This document shows, one piece after another, positions 10,161-21,640 of a DNA stretch of 64,000 bases. A program made the position numbers and the translations under genes. The stretch covers positions 19,636,846 through 19,700,845 of the forward strand of contig JAYGXS010000001.1 in the NCBI GenBank assembly GCA_036362985.1, given 5' to 3'. Each line of letters begins with the position of its first letter. Position 1 is the first letter of the stretch. The notes below the pieces were generated by a model that worked only from the letters and a program-made list of their open reading frames with translations, was not told where the DNA came from and did not search any database. The DNA comes from Ligula intestinalis (lineage: Eukaryota; Platyhelminthes; Cestoda; Diphyllobothriidea; Diphyllobothriidae).

Positions 10161-12767
10161 CATTTGCCGGGAATGTCATTGTCCGCATAAAGCTTAAATG
10201 AGGGCAACTTAAACATCCACAAAAGCAGATGGCTGATCATATCAGGTGGAAGACAAAGAAAAAATGAAAGCAAAGTTATCATTCACAGTGATTTGGAGTA
10301 AACGTAATCTTAAAGATTGGATGGCGCTAAGCAATGTGCTCCTTCCCTCCAACCCGGAAATACCAATTCATTACTGCTAAAATACATCTAACTACCAACA
10401 GCGTTGATAAATTACCAGGAGGCTTGCTAATCAAATCGGAATTTGCAATAACGTCGTGCTGATATTTTTTCCAATTAATACGTCACTAATTTTTGTTTAA
10501 TTCCGAACATAAAGGGAAAAGTAATTTAAAACATGGCTGTGTACTCTTTAATTTCGTTGCATTTGGGCTATGCCCTTTTCATAACTAGAGCTTATGCAAA
10601 GTATTTAACCCTTATCAGAGGTCTGCCAAATAAGTAAGAGTCAATTCTTCTCATGGTTTTGTGTTCCAAAAAGGCCCATTGCTAAACTTTACTTACTTTT
10701 ACAGGACATGCTTTCGCCAAAAAATCCAAAATGTAGTTTTAGTCTGAATAATAAGCTGTTTACCCGCTAAAGAGTCCGATTTCATAATTGCATCCACCTG
10801 AATCATAAACTAAGATAAGCAGTAAGAACTCGAATGCAGTCTAGAAAAAAAAAAGAACTATTTTTATGGACAGTCGACGGGCGAAACACCACGAAGGTCC
10901 TGCGGAGAAAATATGTGTCCCTTAGCAACAAAACTGCAATCACTGCGAAGAAGTGTTGCATGAAAAGTTCTGAGTAATATGAAAGCTTCCCGAACAGGCG
11001 AAAATCCGGTCTGTCATGAAGAAATGGTCATCGACCGAATAAAACGATGAGAGAAGGATTGAAGATATTGCTCAGTTTGTACGAAATGACAGTTTTTTCA
11101 TAGAAATACACAAATTATGCAGACTTGTCTGTGTATAAACGAAGCTACTTATAAGACAGCAGCCTTGGTTGATAGACCTTTACCGATCGAGTGCGGGAAG
11201 ACACCATCCCGTTCTGCCTTGGACCTCACTTTCCAACCTTGCTTATATTCCCGAGGCCTGCGAGACATTTGAGTGACCATTTATGGGTTATTTACATTCA
11301 TCAATCATTTATACCCAACCCCATATGGTGCATCAACCGAGGATCGACATGGGACTTGTTTAAAGCGAGGCTTAAAATTCATTTCATTTGTTACGCCTAC
11401 AAAACATAAGGACAATGGGCAATTTCCATTGTCTGCCAACATTTAAATTAAAACAATTAAACCTTATACAGGCATTTATATGAAGGTCTTTCATAATATA
11501 CTCTCAAAGGTGTATTAAACGTTTCCTAATTTCATGATTGTTGGTATCGCTAGAATAAAAGATATCAGAAAATATCATATTCAGAGGTTAGTTAGTAGCC
11601 ATGAACGTTTAAATAACAGTTAGAAAAACCGTCGCAAGTAAAGCATTATTTGGTTACTTGAAGGCAGTTACTTCCGAAGCTTATTGCAGAAATGATGGTC
11701 AAGCTGGAATCCTGTGAGTATGTGAACCCCCTGAAATAGTGGCTACTATTTTGTGGTTTGCAGTTTCCTTAGCCAATTGTAGGGAGCTATAGTTTACATA
11801 GACGCTGGCTGTCAACATTTGGACAAAATGACAGTTCTCGAGAACTTTAAACTGTGCAGTGATATTGTTTTTGTTCTTTTTTCCTAATTTATATTTTAGT
11901 TCACATATCCTGGACCGCTTTTACATGGACTTTAATTACCAACTTAAATGAATATCCATAGCACCGCCTGCGAGAAATAACACTGGATAATATAAAAAAC
12001 GTAGACTTGAAATGCAATTTCTGAGCTGTCACCAATCCCGTACTCAGGCATTACTATTAGAGGCATAAAGCGCGCATTGTCATCTAACTGTCCAACGAGA
12101 CTGGGTGCATGAAAGAAAACTTAAGAAAATGTTTTTCTCAAATGTAAGGACAAAAATAGACATAATCCATGGAGGTGCAAGCTTATCAAATGATTATTAA
12201 AATTCGGAAATTTTATGTCAAGTAAAAATGATTATTTGCCAAAAACTTTTTTGCGCATTACCAGTCTAATAAGCGACCTTTTGCATGAAATCGATAGGTA
12301 GACGACACAAGGAGAACGGTGGCATTGCATTATAAACGTTTAAAAGCAGAAAAAGGACGGTAACGTGTTGATGTTAAAAAGAAACTTATAGACATTCATC
12401 AAGTGAATTAGTTCCTTAGAACTGGAGAAAATCATCCTATTGACCTAACGATCCAAGCTTGTCAACACGCCAACCTTATCCCAAAAATAACAACAACCCT
12501 TACCTTTCCTATTGTGAGCCTTGAAGGGTCAGTATAATCTTACACTAGTTCATTCCCTTTAAGTTGGGTCACATAATAACTTCTTGCCAATTATTCTGGT
12601 AGAGTTATAATATTAATTGTCATGCAGCATAATATCAGGTTACGCAACTTACGTCTGGATGTCAGTTTATTGTAAGAGCTTCCTACTTGCTGCTTGTGAA
12701 GGCTATAGTATGTTAACAATTACTTCTTCTGTCGTATATATTTTTTCCAAGTGGTTGTCTATGCACC
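10161..12767. other. Non-coding stretch, nothing recognised
   Basis: Mixed-composition intergenic DNA. The open frames are short and lack domain signatures. I see no repeat shared with the rest of the window. Confidence 0.5.
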
Positions 12768-12880
12768 TAAAAATTCAAATATATTTTACAGAAAACATGC
12801 AGAAAGCATTATTTCTTGTACTCATTCGGCAGCAAGTGATGTCTTATTTGAAACGTATACTGTTGAAGGTCTGAAATAAA
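12768..12880 (+). repeat. Partial arm of the long-armed inverted-repeat element
   Basis: The run AAATATATTTTACAGAAAAC, then a TTATTTCTTGTACTC block, then GGCAGCAAGTGATGTCTTAT, matches the left arm of the element at 14686-15285 (AAATATATTTTATGGAAAAC, TTATTTATTGTACATG, GGTAGCAAATGACG). The second arm and the terminal sequence are absent. Confidence 0.55.
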
Positions 12881-13587
12881 TCAAAGCTTTGGTGATAAAT
12901 GACAGTGGGTATTTGCATTCATCCCATACTGGTTAGTTATACTACTGAACGGTTTTAATGTCTTAAAAAAGCCATTTCACAAATTTATATGGTAAAACAA
13001 ATGTTACCAAACAGCAGCTGCACGACTGAGCTGAGTGATTTAACTGTCATCTAGTACGTCTTGCATTCAAAACTAACCAGTACATCAATTAAACTCAGAT
13101 ATTTCTTCTGAAAATTAAAATTTACGTCCCTGGCCCTGAGCATATACGTGCCAAATTCCCTGGAATTGCGTGCTACATATACACAAGCAACCTAAAAATA
13201 TCTAAACAACATAACAGGAGGCCAGGGAAATAAGTTGAAGTGTGGCCTGAAAAATGATTGGCAACTCTTTTGCCATCATTGGATATTGTTACTTTTTAAA
13301 TTGATCTTGACATATACTAAGAAGGTACACGAAAACCACACCGATCGTCTGCCGGACTGATATCTAATATAATCATAACAAGGGAAGTTCGTCAAATTCT
13401 CCTCAATGTTAAGTTTAAATGGTATCTGCAATGTATCGCATAGCAGACGACAGCATATGAATACACCACAGACAGGTTGAAATATATTAGAAAGAGTAAA
13501 ATACAAACAAGTGAACGAATATATATATTTCAGCGTTGTTCACATAGTTTTCAAATTCGAGTGATTTTGTCGATAATGTTTGTCAAA
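12881..13587. other. Non-coding stretch
   Basis: Nothing recognisable on either strand; open frames are short and unsupported. Confidence 0.45.
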
Positions 13588-13810
13588 TAATTACCTTAAA
13601 CAAAACTTTGAAACAAGTGTCTGCGGAATTGTTAATGCAAGGCAGTCCATATATCTGTTCCGTCTAAAAGCTCAGCAATATAGTAGGCGAACTTGGAATA
13701 ATCGCCTGAAACAAAACTGTGACACTTGTGTAGGCGGAATTGCTGATGCGAGGCGGCCCATATATCTGGTGCGTCTAAACGCTCTGCAATATAGTAGGCG
13801 AACTTGGAAT
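13588..13810 (+). repeat. Tandem dimer, 111-bp unit
   Basis: Two adjacent copies are offset by 111 bp: AAACAAAACT recurs at 13598 and 13709, and GAACTTGGAAT at 13689 and 13800. Because 111 is 37 codons, a frame on the + strand (13580-13846) stays open through both units and repeats a 37-residue pattern ending QYSRRTWN. There is no ATG in a good context and no recognised protein family. It may be a short satellite array cut down to two units, or part of an unrecognised element. Confidence 0.7.
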
Positions 13811-14049
13811 TGGTATGGTACAAAGACCGGAAGTAGCAATTTGTAAAAAAACACGCATTAAAGGGGACAGTAGCAATCGGTTAAACATTTACTGTAATCT
13901 ACCTAACCGGATGCAACTGTTGAAAATGAATTGGGTTGGCAACACCAATATGGAAACGTGAATAGGGGCGCAGTTATGTGATCCGGCAAATCGGTACTAT
14001 GTAGTTATTTCCCATGTTGACAGCACAGGTACACATGGTTAATCAGTTC

Positions 14050-14215
14050 ACAATAACTGCTAGTCAGATAGCATTACGGGTAAAGACAAGATAGCCTGAA
14101 ATGGCTATTTCTGGCTTATAAGCCATCATCAGGCATTCATACGCAGACTCAAGTGGCGTCCTACTCGAGCTCCGAACTCGTTACCACTTTGCTCAGAGTC
14201 AAACGCCATAATCAT
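14050..14215 (-). repeat. SINE-like repeat, minus orientation
   Basis: Reading the minus strand there is a B-box-like GAGTTCGGAGCTCG (near 14170), then GTAGGACGCCACTTGAGTCT, then a hammerhead-like core (annotated separately). The B-box stretch and the following 25 bases are repeated on the + strand at 14427-14463, giving an inverted pair. An A box upstream is not clear in this copy. Confidence 0.5.
14090..14132 (-). ncRNA. Hammerhead ribozyme-like core in a SINE
   Basis: On the minus strand CTGATGA (14132-14126) is followed by a perfect self-complementary stem II (TGGCTTATAAGCCA, 14125-14112), then GAAA (14111-14108). Next comes stem III, TAGCC - ATTTCA loop - GGCTA (14107-14092), closed by the A15.1/U16.1 pair and a C at the expected cleavage position (14090). 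This is the order of a type I hammerhead. The stem I strands on either side do not pair convincingly, so the copy may be inactive. Hammerheads inside SINEs are known from schistosomes (Sm-alpha); the activity of this copy is unproven. Confidence 0.6.
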
Positions 14216-14369
14216 TGAGTAACGAACGCATTGTCTTGTCAGGATAGATCGAGAAATACTGACACTTATTGACAAATGGTCACCCAAACACTATCGAAAC
14301 TCATCTGCCCCGCTTTTCCAGGAGTTCTGACAAAGGCCTTACAGCCAAAGCAGGTGGTAATTTAGGCAT

Positions 14370-14490
14370 TTAGCCACGATCTCGTGGCTCGGTGGTTTGG
14401 GTGTTTAACTGTGATTAAAAAGGCGCGAGTTCAAAGCTCGGGTAGGACGCTACTTGAGTCTGGGTTTGACTGGCTGACGACAGCTAAAAC
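14370..14490 (+). repeat. tRNA-derived SINE copy, plus orientation
   Basis: An A-box match TGGCTCGGTGG (14385-14395) is followed by a B-box-like AGTTCAAAGCT (14429-14439) about 33 bases later, the spacing of an RNA polymerase III promoter. Then comes GGTAGGACGCTACTTGAGTC, shared in reverse with 14130-14165. A CTGACGA box follows near 14473, in the place where the hammerhead-like core sits in the minus copy. Confidence 0.55.
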
Positions 14491-14685
14491 AGAAGACGCC
14501 GTTGATTATGCAATATTTCGCCATATGTGAAAGACTAATACTCTTTCGTTAATCGGAATTGACTCCAGTTGTGTAACTGATTATTGCGTAGTCTACTCTG
14601 AAGTCACTAAAGTCAGTATAGGATGCCATCTTTTTAACGAGATTTTTTCCGACTCCTAAAAAAACGTATCTATTTTAACAACTGG

Positions 14686-15285
14686 CTATTTAATAAGTGT
14701 GCCTTTTTATCATTGATTTGGACTGCCTTTATGAATTAAAATATATTTTATGGAAAACATGGACAAAAATTATTTATTGTACATGTTTGGTAGCAAATGA
14801 CGTTTTCTTTAAATTTTATACTCAGAGGAAGGTGGCTTTCGGGTTTAAAAAAGTCGCCTAATTGCCGAATACTTTTCTAACCTAGTGACTGCTCTACTCG
14901 AATTCAAGGTTTAGAAACTGCGGATTGTGTACATCTTATTTAAGGGAAAGTACGTTTGCACCTACCGTCTGAAGAAGAGGTTACATAGTTCTCATACAAT
15001 ATTGAAATAAACGTGGAACATATTTTATGCAGTTTAGGTCACGTAAATAAACTGACAGATACGATGGTTTATAAATAAACGCCTCACTGCTGTAGAAAAG
15101 CTCATAAGTAGCAACTTTTTTAAACCCGAAAGCTACTCCTCCTTTGAGTTTCAAGTTTAAAGAAGGCGTTATTTACTATCAAACATGCACAAGATATGAA
15201 TTTTTCCCCTATGTTTTGCACATAATCTATTTGAATTTATAAAGGCAGTCAAAATCAATGATAAAAAGGCACACTTATTAAGTAG
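14686..15285. mobile_element. Non-autonomous element with ~173-bp terminal inverted repeats, copy A
   Basis: Left arm 14686-14855 and right arm 15112-15285 are reverse complements at high identity, from the tips (CTATTTAATAAGTGTGCC against GGCACACTTATTAAGTAG) to GGGTTTAAAAAAGT/AACTTTTTTAAACCC. A 256-bp centre has no open frame of note. A related full-length copy lies at 55405-55985 with matching arms and centre (TGTGTACA, GTTCTCATACA, AAAGCTCATAAGTAG). The length, long arms and lack of coding capacity fit a MITE or foldback element. The superfamily is unknown and no clear target-site duplication was found. Confidence 0.75.
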
Positions 15286-17239
15286 TCAATTTTTACGACT
15301 TATTGAGCAGCCTGTGGCAGAAGTGAAATTCGATATAGGTTGTAAAATCGAGTTAGCCCCAAGCAACAGGGATCGGTCTCGATCTTTTCAGAAAAAGAAG
15401 TAGAACAGCGCACAAGACAACAGTATTCGTTGACAGTTCCTAGAATATAAAATATTGTAAGGGAATAGCAATTTATCCGATCAAAGTCAGTGTTAATTTT
15501 TGTCAGAACACTGTGACAATTTACACCATTACGATAGATAGAGGATTGTAGATGCATATATGTATTTATGTAAATGCACTAATGTTCAGATATAAAGGTT
15601 GTTGGTAGAGAAATGCCAAACAATTTGATGATGGGTATTTTATCCAATTAATGGTAAAATTCATAAAGTATTATCCTCGATAATTAGCCTCAATGCTTCA
15701 TTCCAGAGCAACGCAGCGGGAGAATGGCATCTGACCATTATATGTACATGCATGCAAATCTAAGAATAGCTCGAATTCAGGATCTTCAGAAAATGTGACA
15801 TGAAGACATAGAGCAGGCGATTAGGAGTTCCCAAGATGGCAACAGATGATAGAGTGCAATCCGACTTGAGTCAATGGAGTAAGAGAGTGCACAAAAATTT
15901 AAAAAGCTGAGACATATTGAAACTTTTTGCTGAATGATTTCAATTGTGCAGCCTGCTTAGTACTATGTGTGGATTATTGAACCATCGTACGTATTCTTTT
16001 ATGACTTAAAACGTTCCAGGAAGGGTGATTTTTGTACTCGATATATTTCCAAACAATCGCATCAACTTAAAAATTCACATTTTAGATCAAGCAAACAACC
16101 TAAAATACAGATGAACATCAGCATTTCGTTGTCTGTAACAAGAATCCAATCAAAATGACGATATATTAAGCAAGAACCGCTAAGGGCCTAAAGCTTGTTT
16201 TTTATAGAGCACCTTGATCGAGTAAAGCCAGGCAAAGTAACGCATAATAAGACAAATATCTTGGGATTTCATTGCATCACGTTCAATTTTGCAAGCCTCC
16301 CTTAGCAATATGTTCGTACTCCAAAAGACAGTTCTGGAGTTCGCTTTACATAATACGATCGAAATGATCAACTTTTAATATCTAATAAACAGCTTTTCGT
16401 GGAAATTAGCTATTAAATTAACGATATCGTTTAAGAGAATTTCGATAAACGATGCCAAAAACTGACAATGATGATTTATCCAAATGAAAATTTAAGAACA
16501 TTTGAATACAGTTACTCCTTAAGAGTTGACGACTGAAAAATTTTGGGTATGCTCGTAGTCTTTCTGATATTGCGAAAGACCGCATACAATTCTGTGAAGC
16601 CTGCAAACAACTTTCAGGATGAAATTTAACTTGGAAGTAAAGCGTATATTTGGACAGGTTATTTTGATTAACTGAGTGGATTTAATAATAAGAAGGGTTT
16701 TGGTTTTGAAAACTGCCCTCATAATTAAAGTTATTGTGGAAAAAAACTCTCATTTTGGCTAAATCATGTGTATGTTTATATTTAAGAAATTCCCTACGCT
16801 ATAAGGAAAGACAGGACGAAACTTGCTTCTAATATACATTGTGCTGTTGAAAAATTATATAAATAGCCATAAAAGGTGGAACGATAATCCCTTTCAGTGA
16901 TTGAACGTTTTTTTTGCAGAGTTGATCAATTGGAACTTAAGCGAATTTTAAGGAATCCCATTTATTTTCAAAAAGAATCAGCGATAGAAATTTTTAAAGT
17001 TATATTGAGCAAAAAATGCAAAAAATGCATTCAAAAAAACATTTCTTCACGTTTTGTTTAAACCTCACCTTTGACATTGCACATAGTCAAAACTTGCCAT
17101 GCATGTTACCACGAAGGAGAATTGTAGAAGACCTTTTTGTGTGTAAGTCGGGTAAAAATTTACTTTTTTGTAAACAATAGGTTTCGCTCAAGCGTTATTT
17201 GCAAACGGAACGGATTGAAAAATAATTAGTTTAAAAAGT
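15286..17239. other. Non-coding stretch
   Basis: No gene is supported. The segment from about 16800 may be the upstream part of the repeat that follows (a T-run followed by GCAG near 16915). Otherwise it is A+T-rich DNA without recognisable features. Confidence 0.45.
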
Positions 17240-18115
17240 GGTTATATAAGTGGTCTGTTTTTTCTTCATTCGCTCGTTTATTACGGATGTTGGAATAAAT
17301 CTCCTTGATAGAAAAAAATCCATTATAAAGAGAAAGGTACATTCTTCCATCTCCAGTCAAAGTTAATCGTTCATCTTCAGATAAATTAAAGAAATTGTCA
17401 AAAGTGCCCAATATTTTCGTGAGATAACCTTGAAAAACGATAATAAACGCAGACGTTTGTAAGCTTAATATCCAATACGGGCACTTTTTAAAGTGGTAAC
17501 GTATTATGGAGATTTTTATTAATCTTTGGAATAACAATATGCGTGGTATGTAGCAGACATGTTGAATGCTCAACAAAGTGGTTACCTATTTTGAAGCATT
17601 CTCACATTTGACCACAATGGCCATTTGCTGGTTTCAGTTGGTAAATGCTGTTAAGTTATATTTTATTTGAAAGGGTTTGATGAAACCGTCGAACAGGTGG
17701 AAAATTATTTATCTTATCAATGAATACACAAAAAACTAGCAAATGATGCTGGACTTTTTTCCACGATATTCAGTAGCTAATTATCAACTCATTATTATAT
17801 ACACAAACTATTTTGACTAAAGGCAAGTTCTTATTGTATAAAGAAAGTGGTTGTTTATAGTTTTATACTTAACAAAATATTTAAATTTATTGCTCTAATT
17901 TATAGCTTTTATGACGTCTCTACAAGCTGAAAATTATCGAGAAAATTTTATGTTTCTTCAATAACACTTAGTTATTCGTATAGTTCATTTAAGTACTTAA
18001 TAAGCCTTATTCTGCTAATTATTATATCAGTTTTTTCGAACATGTGTTCCCGCTGTTATGGAAGAAATGACGAAACATTTAAAAAGTTACGAAATATGCT
18101 TGCAGGACTAGCATA
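17240..18115 (+). repeat. Dispersed A+T-rich repeat, copy 2
   Basis: Aligns by eye with 6905-7795 in the same orientation: CCATCTCCAGTCAAAGTTAA near 17350, GTAACGTATTATGG near 17495, GCTCAACAAAGTGG near 17567, ATGACGTCTC near 17910, ACACTTAGTTATTCGTATAG near 17965 and AAAAAGTTACGAAATATG near 18080. A 116-codon minus-strand frame (17226-17576) lies across it, but it is not conserved in the other copies, so it is not called a gene. Confidence 0.65.
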
Positions 18116-18189
18116 ACTGGAGTTAATAAATTATATTCCTGTCAGATCTGCTATTAATAGAAGTGAACAAGTGAGATCAAGAAGTAGGT

Positions 18190-18480
18190 AAGAAGAACAG
18201 GATGCGTTCGATGGACCCAGGCGCTTATTGGCCGGAATTTATGGTTTCTCGCTTGAACCCTCCATCAGAGACTGTAGTTGAAGACGACGATAAAGGCATA
18301 GGGCACGAAGTATTTAAATGGCGTAGTGGCCATTCGAACGCACATGTAGTATAAGTCGCAGCTGTACAAATCACAGCTGGGCGTCAGTTTTAATGCAACC
18401 ATGGCTTGGGAGTCCGCGTAAATGACCGCAATCGAATCACGCATTGAAAAAAGAGGAGAATATTCGAGCTCCAGAAAGCT
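18190..18480 (-). repeat. PLE-type 3' tail, minus orientation (divergent)
   Basis: On the minus strand a TATA-like ATTTAAATA (near 18318) is followed by CTGATGG (18268-18262), a GGGTTC...GAAACC hairpin and a terminal GTTCTTCTT run near 18195. The order matches the other PLE tails in the window, although the core box carries one change and the GAAA after stem II is lost. It abuts the larger minus-strand PLE fragment. Confidence 0.5.
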
Positions 18481-18485
18481 GCTCA

Positions 18486-19850
18486 GAAGAAGAAAAAACG
18501 ATCACTGGAACAAGAGTTTTATTGTCATGACTTTTCGGATTCCGTCAGGAACCCTGAATCATAGGTAATCGTAAGCAAGTCTGAGACATGCGCAGATAAG
18601 CGGTGATACATGCACAGATTACACTGTATTTATAGTCCGTCGTGGGCACCCGCATGCCTACTATAATTGTCAGTCCTTGTAGCCACCGTTTGAGGTCTTA
18701 ATTGGTGCGGTGATTGCTCATTTATTGCCACAGCGTTATTGTCCGCGTCAGATGTGGGTTCGATAATTGCGCGGCAATTACGCCCGCTGTCGTCAGAGTT
18801 AATGTTGCGCCCAGTCCGTCCCACGTGACTGATGCTCTCGCTCAGGAAATTTCTCAGTACGCCGTATGGAAACGCCACATCGTTGCACTTGTTGACGGAC
18901 TGAAGGCCTGAGAACCATGACTCGAGCAGCTCACGGCTCACGCGGTTGTCATCTCTTGCGAGGATTTCGGCCTCGTCAAACTTGAAACTATGGCCAGGTC
19001 CCGTTGAGTGAGCTGCAACCTGGCAGTTGGCCTCTTTCTTTCTCACCACCGCAGCATGCTCAGCCATTAGCGTCCGGAGTAATCTACCAGTTTCTTCAAC
19101 GTATTTGCTTTGTCCTCAACATCACCAGATTTGGTAAACTACTCAAGCCATGTGTTGCCATGGCCGTGGGTCTTTCATCCTCATTACCCGGCATATTGTA
19201 ATTCTGCAACTTTTTCTTCCACTAAGCTGCAATGCGTCTTGACGCGCCGGAGTAGCGCTCTTACGCAGCTGCGTTTGTAACCGATTGGGTGGTTGCTGTT
19301 GTAGTTCAGGACTTGCGTAGTGTTGTTTGCTCTCCTGAACACTCAAGTTTTTAGGCAACCATCGTCTTTGCGGCAAACAAGGACATCCAAGAAGGCCAGT
19401 TTGTTGGTTTCTTCTTCTTTGATCGTGACATGAATGTCCGGAAAGATGGCGTTCAGATGTTCTTTGAAGGTCTGTACCTGATCCCGCTCAATAACGACGA
19501 AGGTGTTGTGTATATACTGAGCCCTGCACTTCGTTTTGTGGTGTCGGAAAACCAGCAGTGTTGTTTGCTCTCCTGAACACTCAAGTTTTTAGGCCACCAT
19601 CGTCTTTGTGGCAAACAAGGACATCCAAGAAGGCCAGTTGGCTGTTTTTTCTTCTTTGATCGTGACATGAATGTCCGGAAAGATGGCGTTTAGATGTTCC
19701 TTGAAGGTCTGTACCTGATCCCACTCAATTACGACGACGGTGTCGTCTACATACCAAGCCCTGAGCTTCGGTTTGTGGTGACGGAAAAACAGCGACTTCA
19801 TCCGTTGCAGGACCGCTTCTGGTATTAGTCCGGAAATGGGCAAGAGGGAA
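18486..19850 (-). pseudogene. Penelope-like element copy, minus strand (RT palm/thumb, GIY-YIG, tail)
   Basis: In minus-strand order the copy starts abruptly at PISGLIPEAVLQRM (about 19840), reaches the reverse transcriptase catalytic box WYVDDT (YVDDT codons 19753-19739), then a 238-bp tandem duplication. The thumb-type segment NSNHPIGYKRSCVRALLRR follows near 19290. Next is a GIY-YIG domain with VYQIW near 19140 and KYVEETGRLLRT near 19100, and the nuclease C-terminus with FKFDEAEILARDDNRV and ESWFSG (19067-18630). The tail has TATAAATACA (18634-18625), CTGACGG (18548-18542) and a GAA/TTC end. Several frameshifts and stops make it inactive. PLEs move by target-primed reverse transcription and the nuclease nicks the target. 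The 5' half (fingers and upstream) is missing. Confidence 0.85.
19321..19796 (-). repeat. 238-bp tandem duplication inside the PLE RT region
   Basis: TGTTGTTTGCTCTCCTGAAC begins at 19321 and again at 19559, and the two units stay alignable to their ends (CGGAAAACCAGCAG against CGGAAAAACAGCGA). The period is not a multiple of three, so the duplication itself breaks the frame. The catalytic YVDDT is intact in the 19739-19753 unit but reads YIHNT in the other (19502-19516). Confidence 0.8.
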
Positions 19851-19889
19851 ATATGATAAAACGAAAAATCACCTCAGGCACGCTTTAAT

Positions 19890-20936
19890 CTTCAATTTCC
19901 TAATGTTCTGCCTGAAGACGTACTTTACCTTCAATGGAACTATCTGCAAGAAGATGAAGAGTAGGCCTATGGGTTTGATCATTTCCGAAGTGGAAGACAA
20001 AATTGCTGAATTACAATACGTTCGACGGGTACTGAGAGCGAATGGATACCCGCACAATTTTGTCAACCAGTGCATTCGCAAACGAGAGACGAAGCCACGT
20101 CCAGCTGTTCCAAACGTTTGGCGAGCTCTTCCGTACGTTAAAAATGTATCGGAAGCGGTCAGCCGTCTACTCATCCCACTTGGAGTTGGAGTTGCACACA
20201 GGCCGGAAGCAACCATCAGACGCCGGGTCATGAGGCCGAAAGACCCACTGCCATGGCAGGAAACGGCTGGAGTCGTTTACCGGATCTGGTGTAGTTGTGG
20301 ACAAAGCAACTACGCTGGAGAAACAGGGAGGATTACTCCGGACGCTAATGACTGAGCATGCTGCGGTGGTGAGAAAGAAAGAGGCCAACTGCCAGGTTGC
20401 AGCTCACTCAACGGGACCTGGCCATAGTTTCAAGTTTGACGAGGCCGAAATCCTCGCAAGAGATGACAACCGCGTGAGCCGTGAGCTGCTCGAGTCATGG
20501 TTCTCAAGCCTTCAGTCCGTCAACAAGTGCAACGATGTGGCGTTTCCATACGGCGTACTGAGAAATTTCCTGAGCGAGAGCATCAGTCACGTGGGACGGA
20601 CTGGGCGCAACAACAACTCTGACGATAGCGGGCATAATTGCCGCGCAATTATTGAACCCACATCTGATGCGGACAAGAACGCTGTGGCAATTAATGAGCA
20701 ATCACCGCACCAATTAAGACCTCAAGCGGTGGCTACAAGGACTGACAATTATAGTAGGCATGCGGGTGCCCACGACGGACTATAAATACAGTGTAATCTG
20801 TGCATGTATCACCGCTTATCTGCGCATGTCTCAGACTTGTTTACGATTACCTATGATTCAGGGTTCCTGACGAAATCCGAAAAGTCGGGACAATAAAACT
20901 CTTGTTCCAGTGATCGTTTCTTCTTCTTCTTCTTCT
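19890..20936 (+). pseudogene. Penelope-like element copy, plus strand (deleted RT, GIY-YIG, tail)
   Basis: The frame 19903-20355 begins in the RT motif FTFNGTICKKMKSRPMG, then jumps at about 19975-19987 directly to EVEDKIAELQY in the thumb, so the catalytic palm is deleted. The linker (RVMRPKDPLPW) and the GIY-YIG motif (VVYRIWCSCGQ, SNYAGETGR) follow, to about 20326. A one-base insertion near 20330 then shifts the frame. The nuclease C-terminus continues in another frame at 20339-20785 (HAAVVRKKEANCQVAAHSTG, FKFDEAEILARDDNRV, ESWFSS). The tail has TATAAATACA (20781-20790), CTGACGA (20867-20873), GAAA (20879-20882) and CCAGTGATCG (20907-20916). From about 20218 to 20936 it is the near-identical inverse of 18486-19205. 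Confidence 0.85.
20917..20936 (+). repeat. TTC microsatellite at PLE 3' end
   Basis: Six tandem TTC units directly follow CCAGTGATCG at the end of the PLE tail. The inverted partner copy ends in a shorter GAA run at about 18486-18494. Simple-repeat 3' ends are common in retroelements primed at the target. Confidence 0.7.
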
Positions 20937-21049
20937 GATCATCACTCATCTTGGATGTTGCCGTGATAATTGCGCGCAAATTTAGCTTGCTTTTAGCGAA
21001 ATGTTTAGCAGCTCACTCATTCCCCACGTGACAACATTTCCCGCTCATT

Positions 21050-21640
21050 GCAAAATATGGGATCGGTCACAAACACAGTTACGTAAAGAAGCTTTGCCCT
21101 AACTTTGAGACACAGTTCAGTTTAATGGAAGACAAATTTGCCGAAGGACAATATACTCGATGGGCTGTGGTAGTAAATTGTTACCCGCGTAAATGTGTCA
21201 ACCAGTACATACGCAAATGTGCGAGCTCTGGCCAGCGTGAAGAAAATATCAAAAGCCATCCAGCGCTTACAGTATTTTCTTCGAGTTTAAATTACTCAAA
21301 AGCCTGAAGCAACCATTAGTTGCTGGTTCATGAGGTTGAAGGAAACGAATGGAACACTTTCCATTTTTGGTGTAGTTGCGGACAAATGAACCACATCGGA
21401 GCAACCGGGAGATAACGCTGTATGCGAGTTGCCGAGTATGCAGCAGGTGTGACGATGGAACACGTTAGTTCTTCCTTTGTGGCATACTCGACAGAACTCT
21501 GCTATATTTTACTATGTAAAAAGGTCAATCTGCTCGCAAGATGTGACAGCCGCGTTAGCGGTCAGCTTCGTCAATCATGGTTTTCGGACCACAAGGTGAT
21601 TTCCTGTCGTTTTCCTATTCTCTACTGAAACTTTTCCTAA
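21050..21640 (+). pseudogene. Degenerate PLE fragment (thumb and GIY-YIG)
   Basis: EDKFAEGQYTRWAV and CVNQYIRKCASS at 21128-21220 match EDKIAELQYVRRVL and FVNQCIRKRE of the better preserved copy at 19990-20080. Further on, GGTGTAGTTGCGGACAAATGAA (21370-21391, the GVV...CGQ block) and GAGCAACCGGGAGAT (ETGR block) mark the nuclease. CTCGCAAGATGTGACAGCCG at 21534 marks the LARxDxRV segment. Many stops and indels show this is much older than its neighbours. Confidence 0.65.

Noticed and set aside
14370..14480. Possible tRNA gene
   Set aside because: The A and B boxes are present, but no acceptor, D or anticodon stem pairs as a cloverleaf; it is a SINE head.
17226..17576. 116-codon minus-strand open frame
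   Set aside because: It lies across the dispersed A+T-rich repeat and the frame is not conserved in the other copies; the residues are typical of random A+T-rich translation.
19869..20231. 120-codon minus-strand frame opposite the plus PLE copy
   Set aside because: It is the antisense shadow of the recognised RT thumb and linker coding region.
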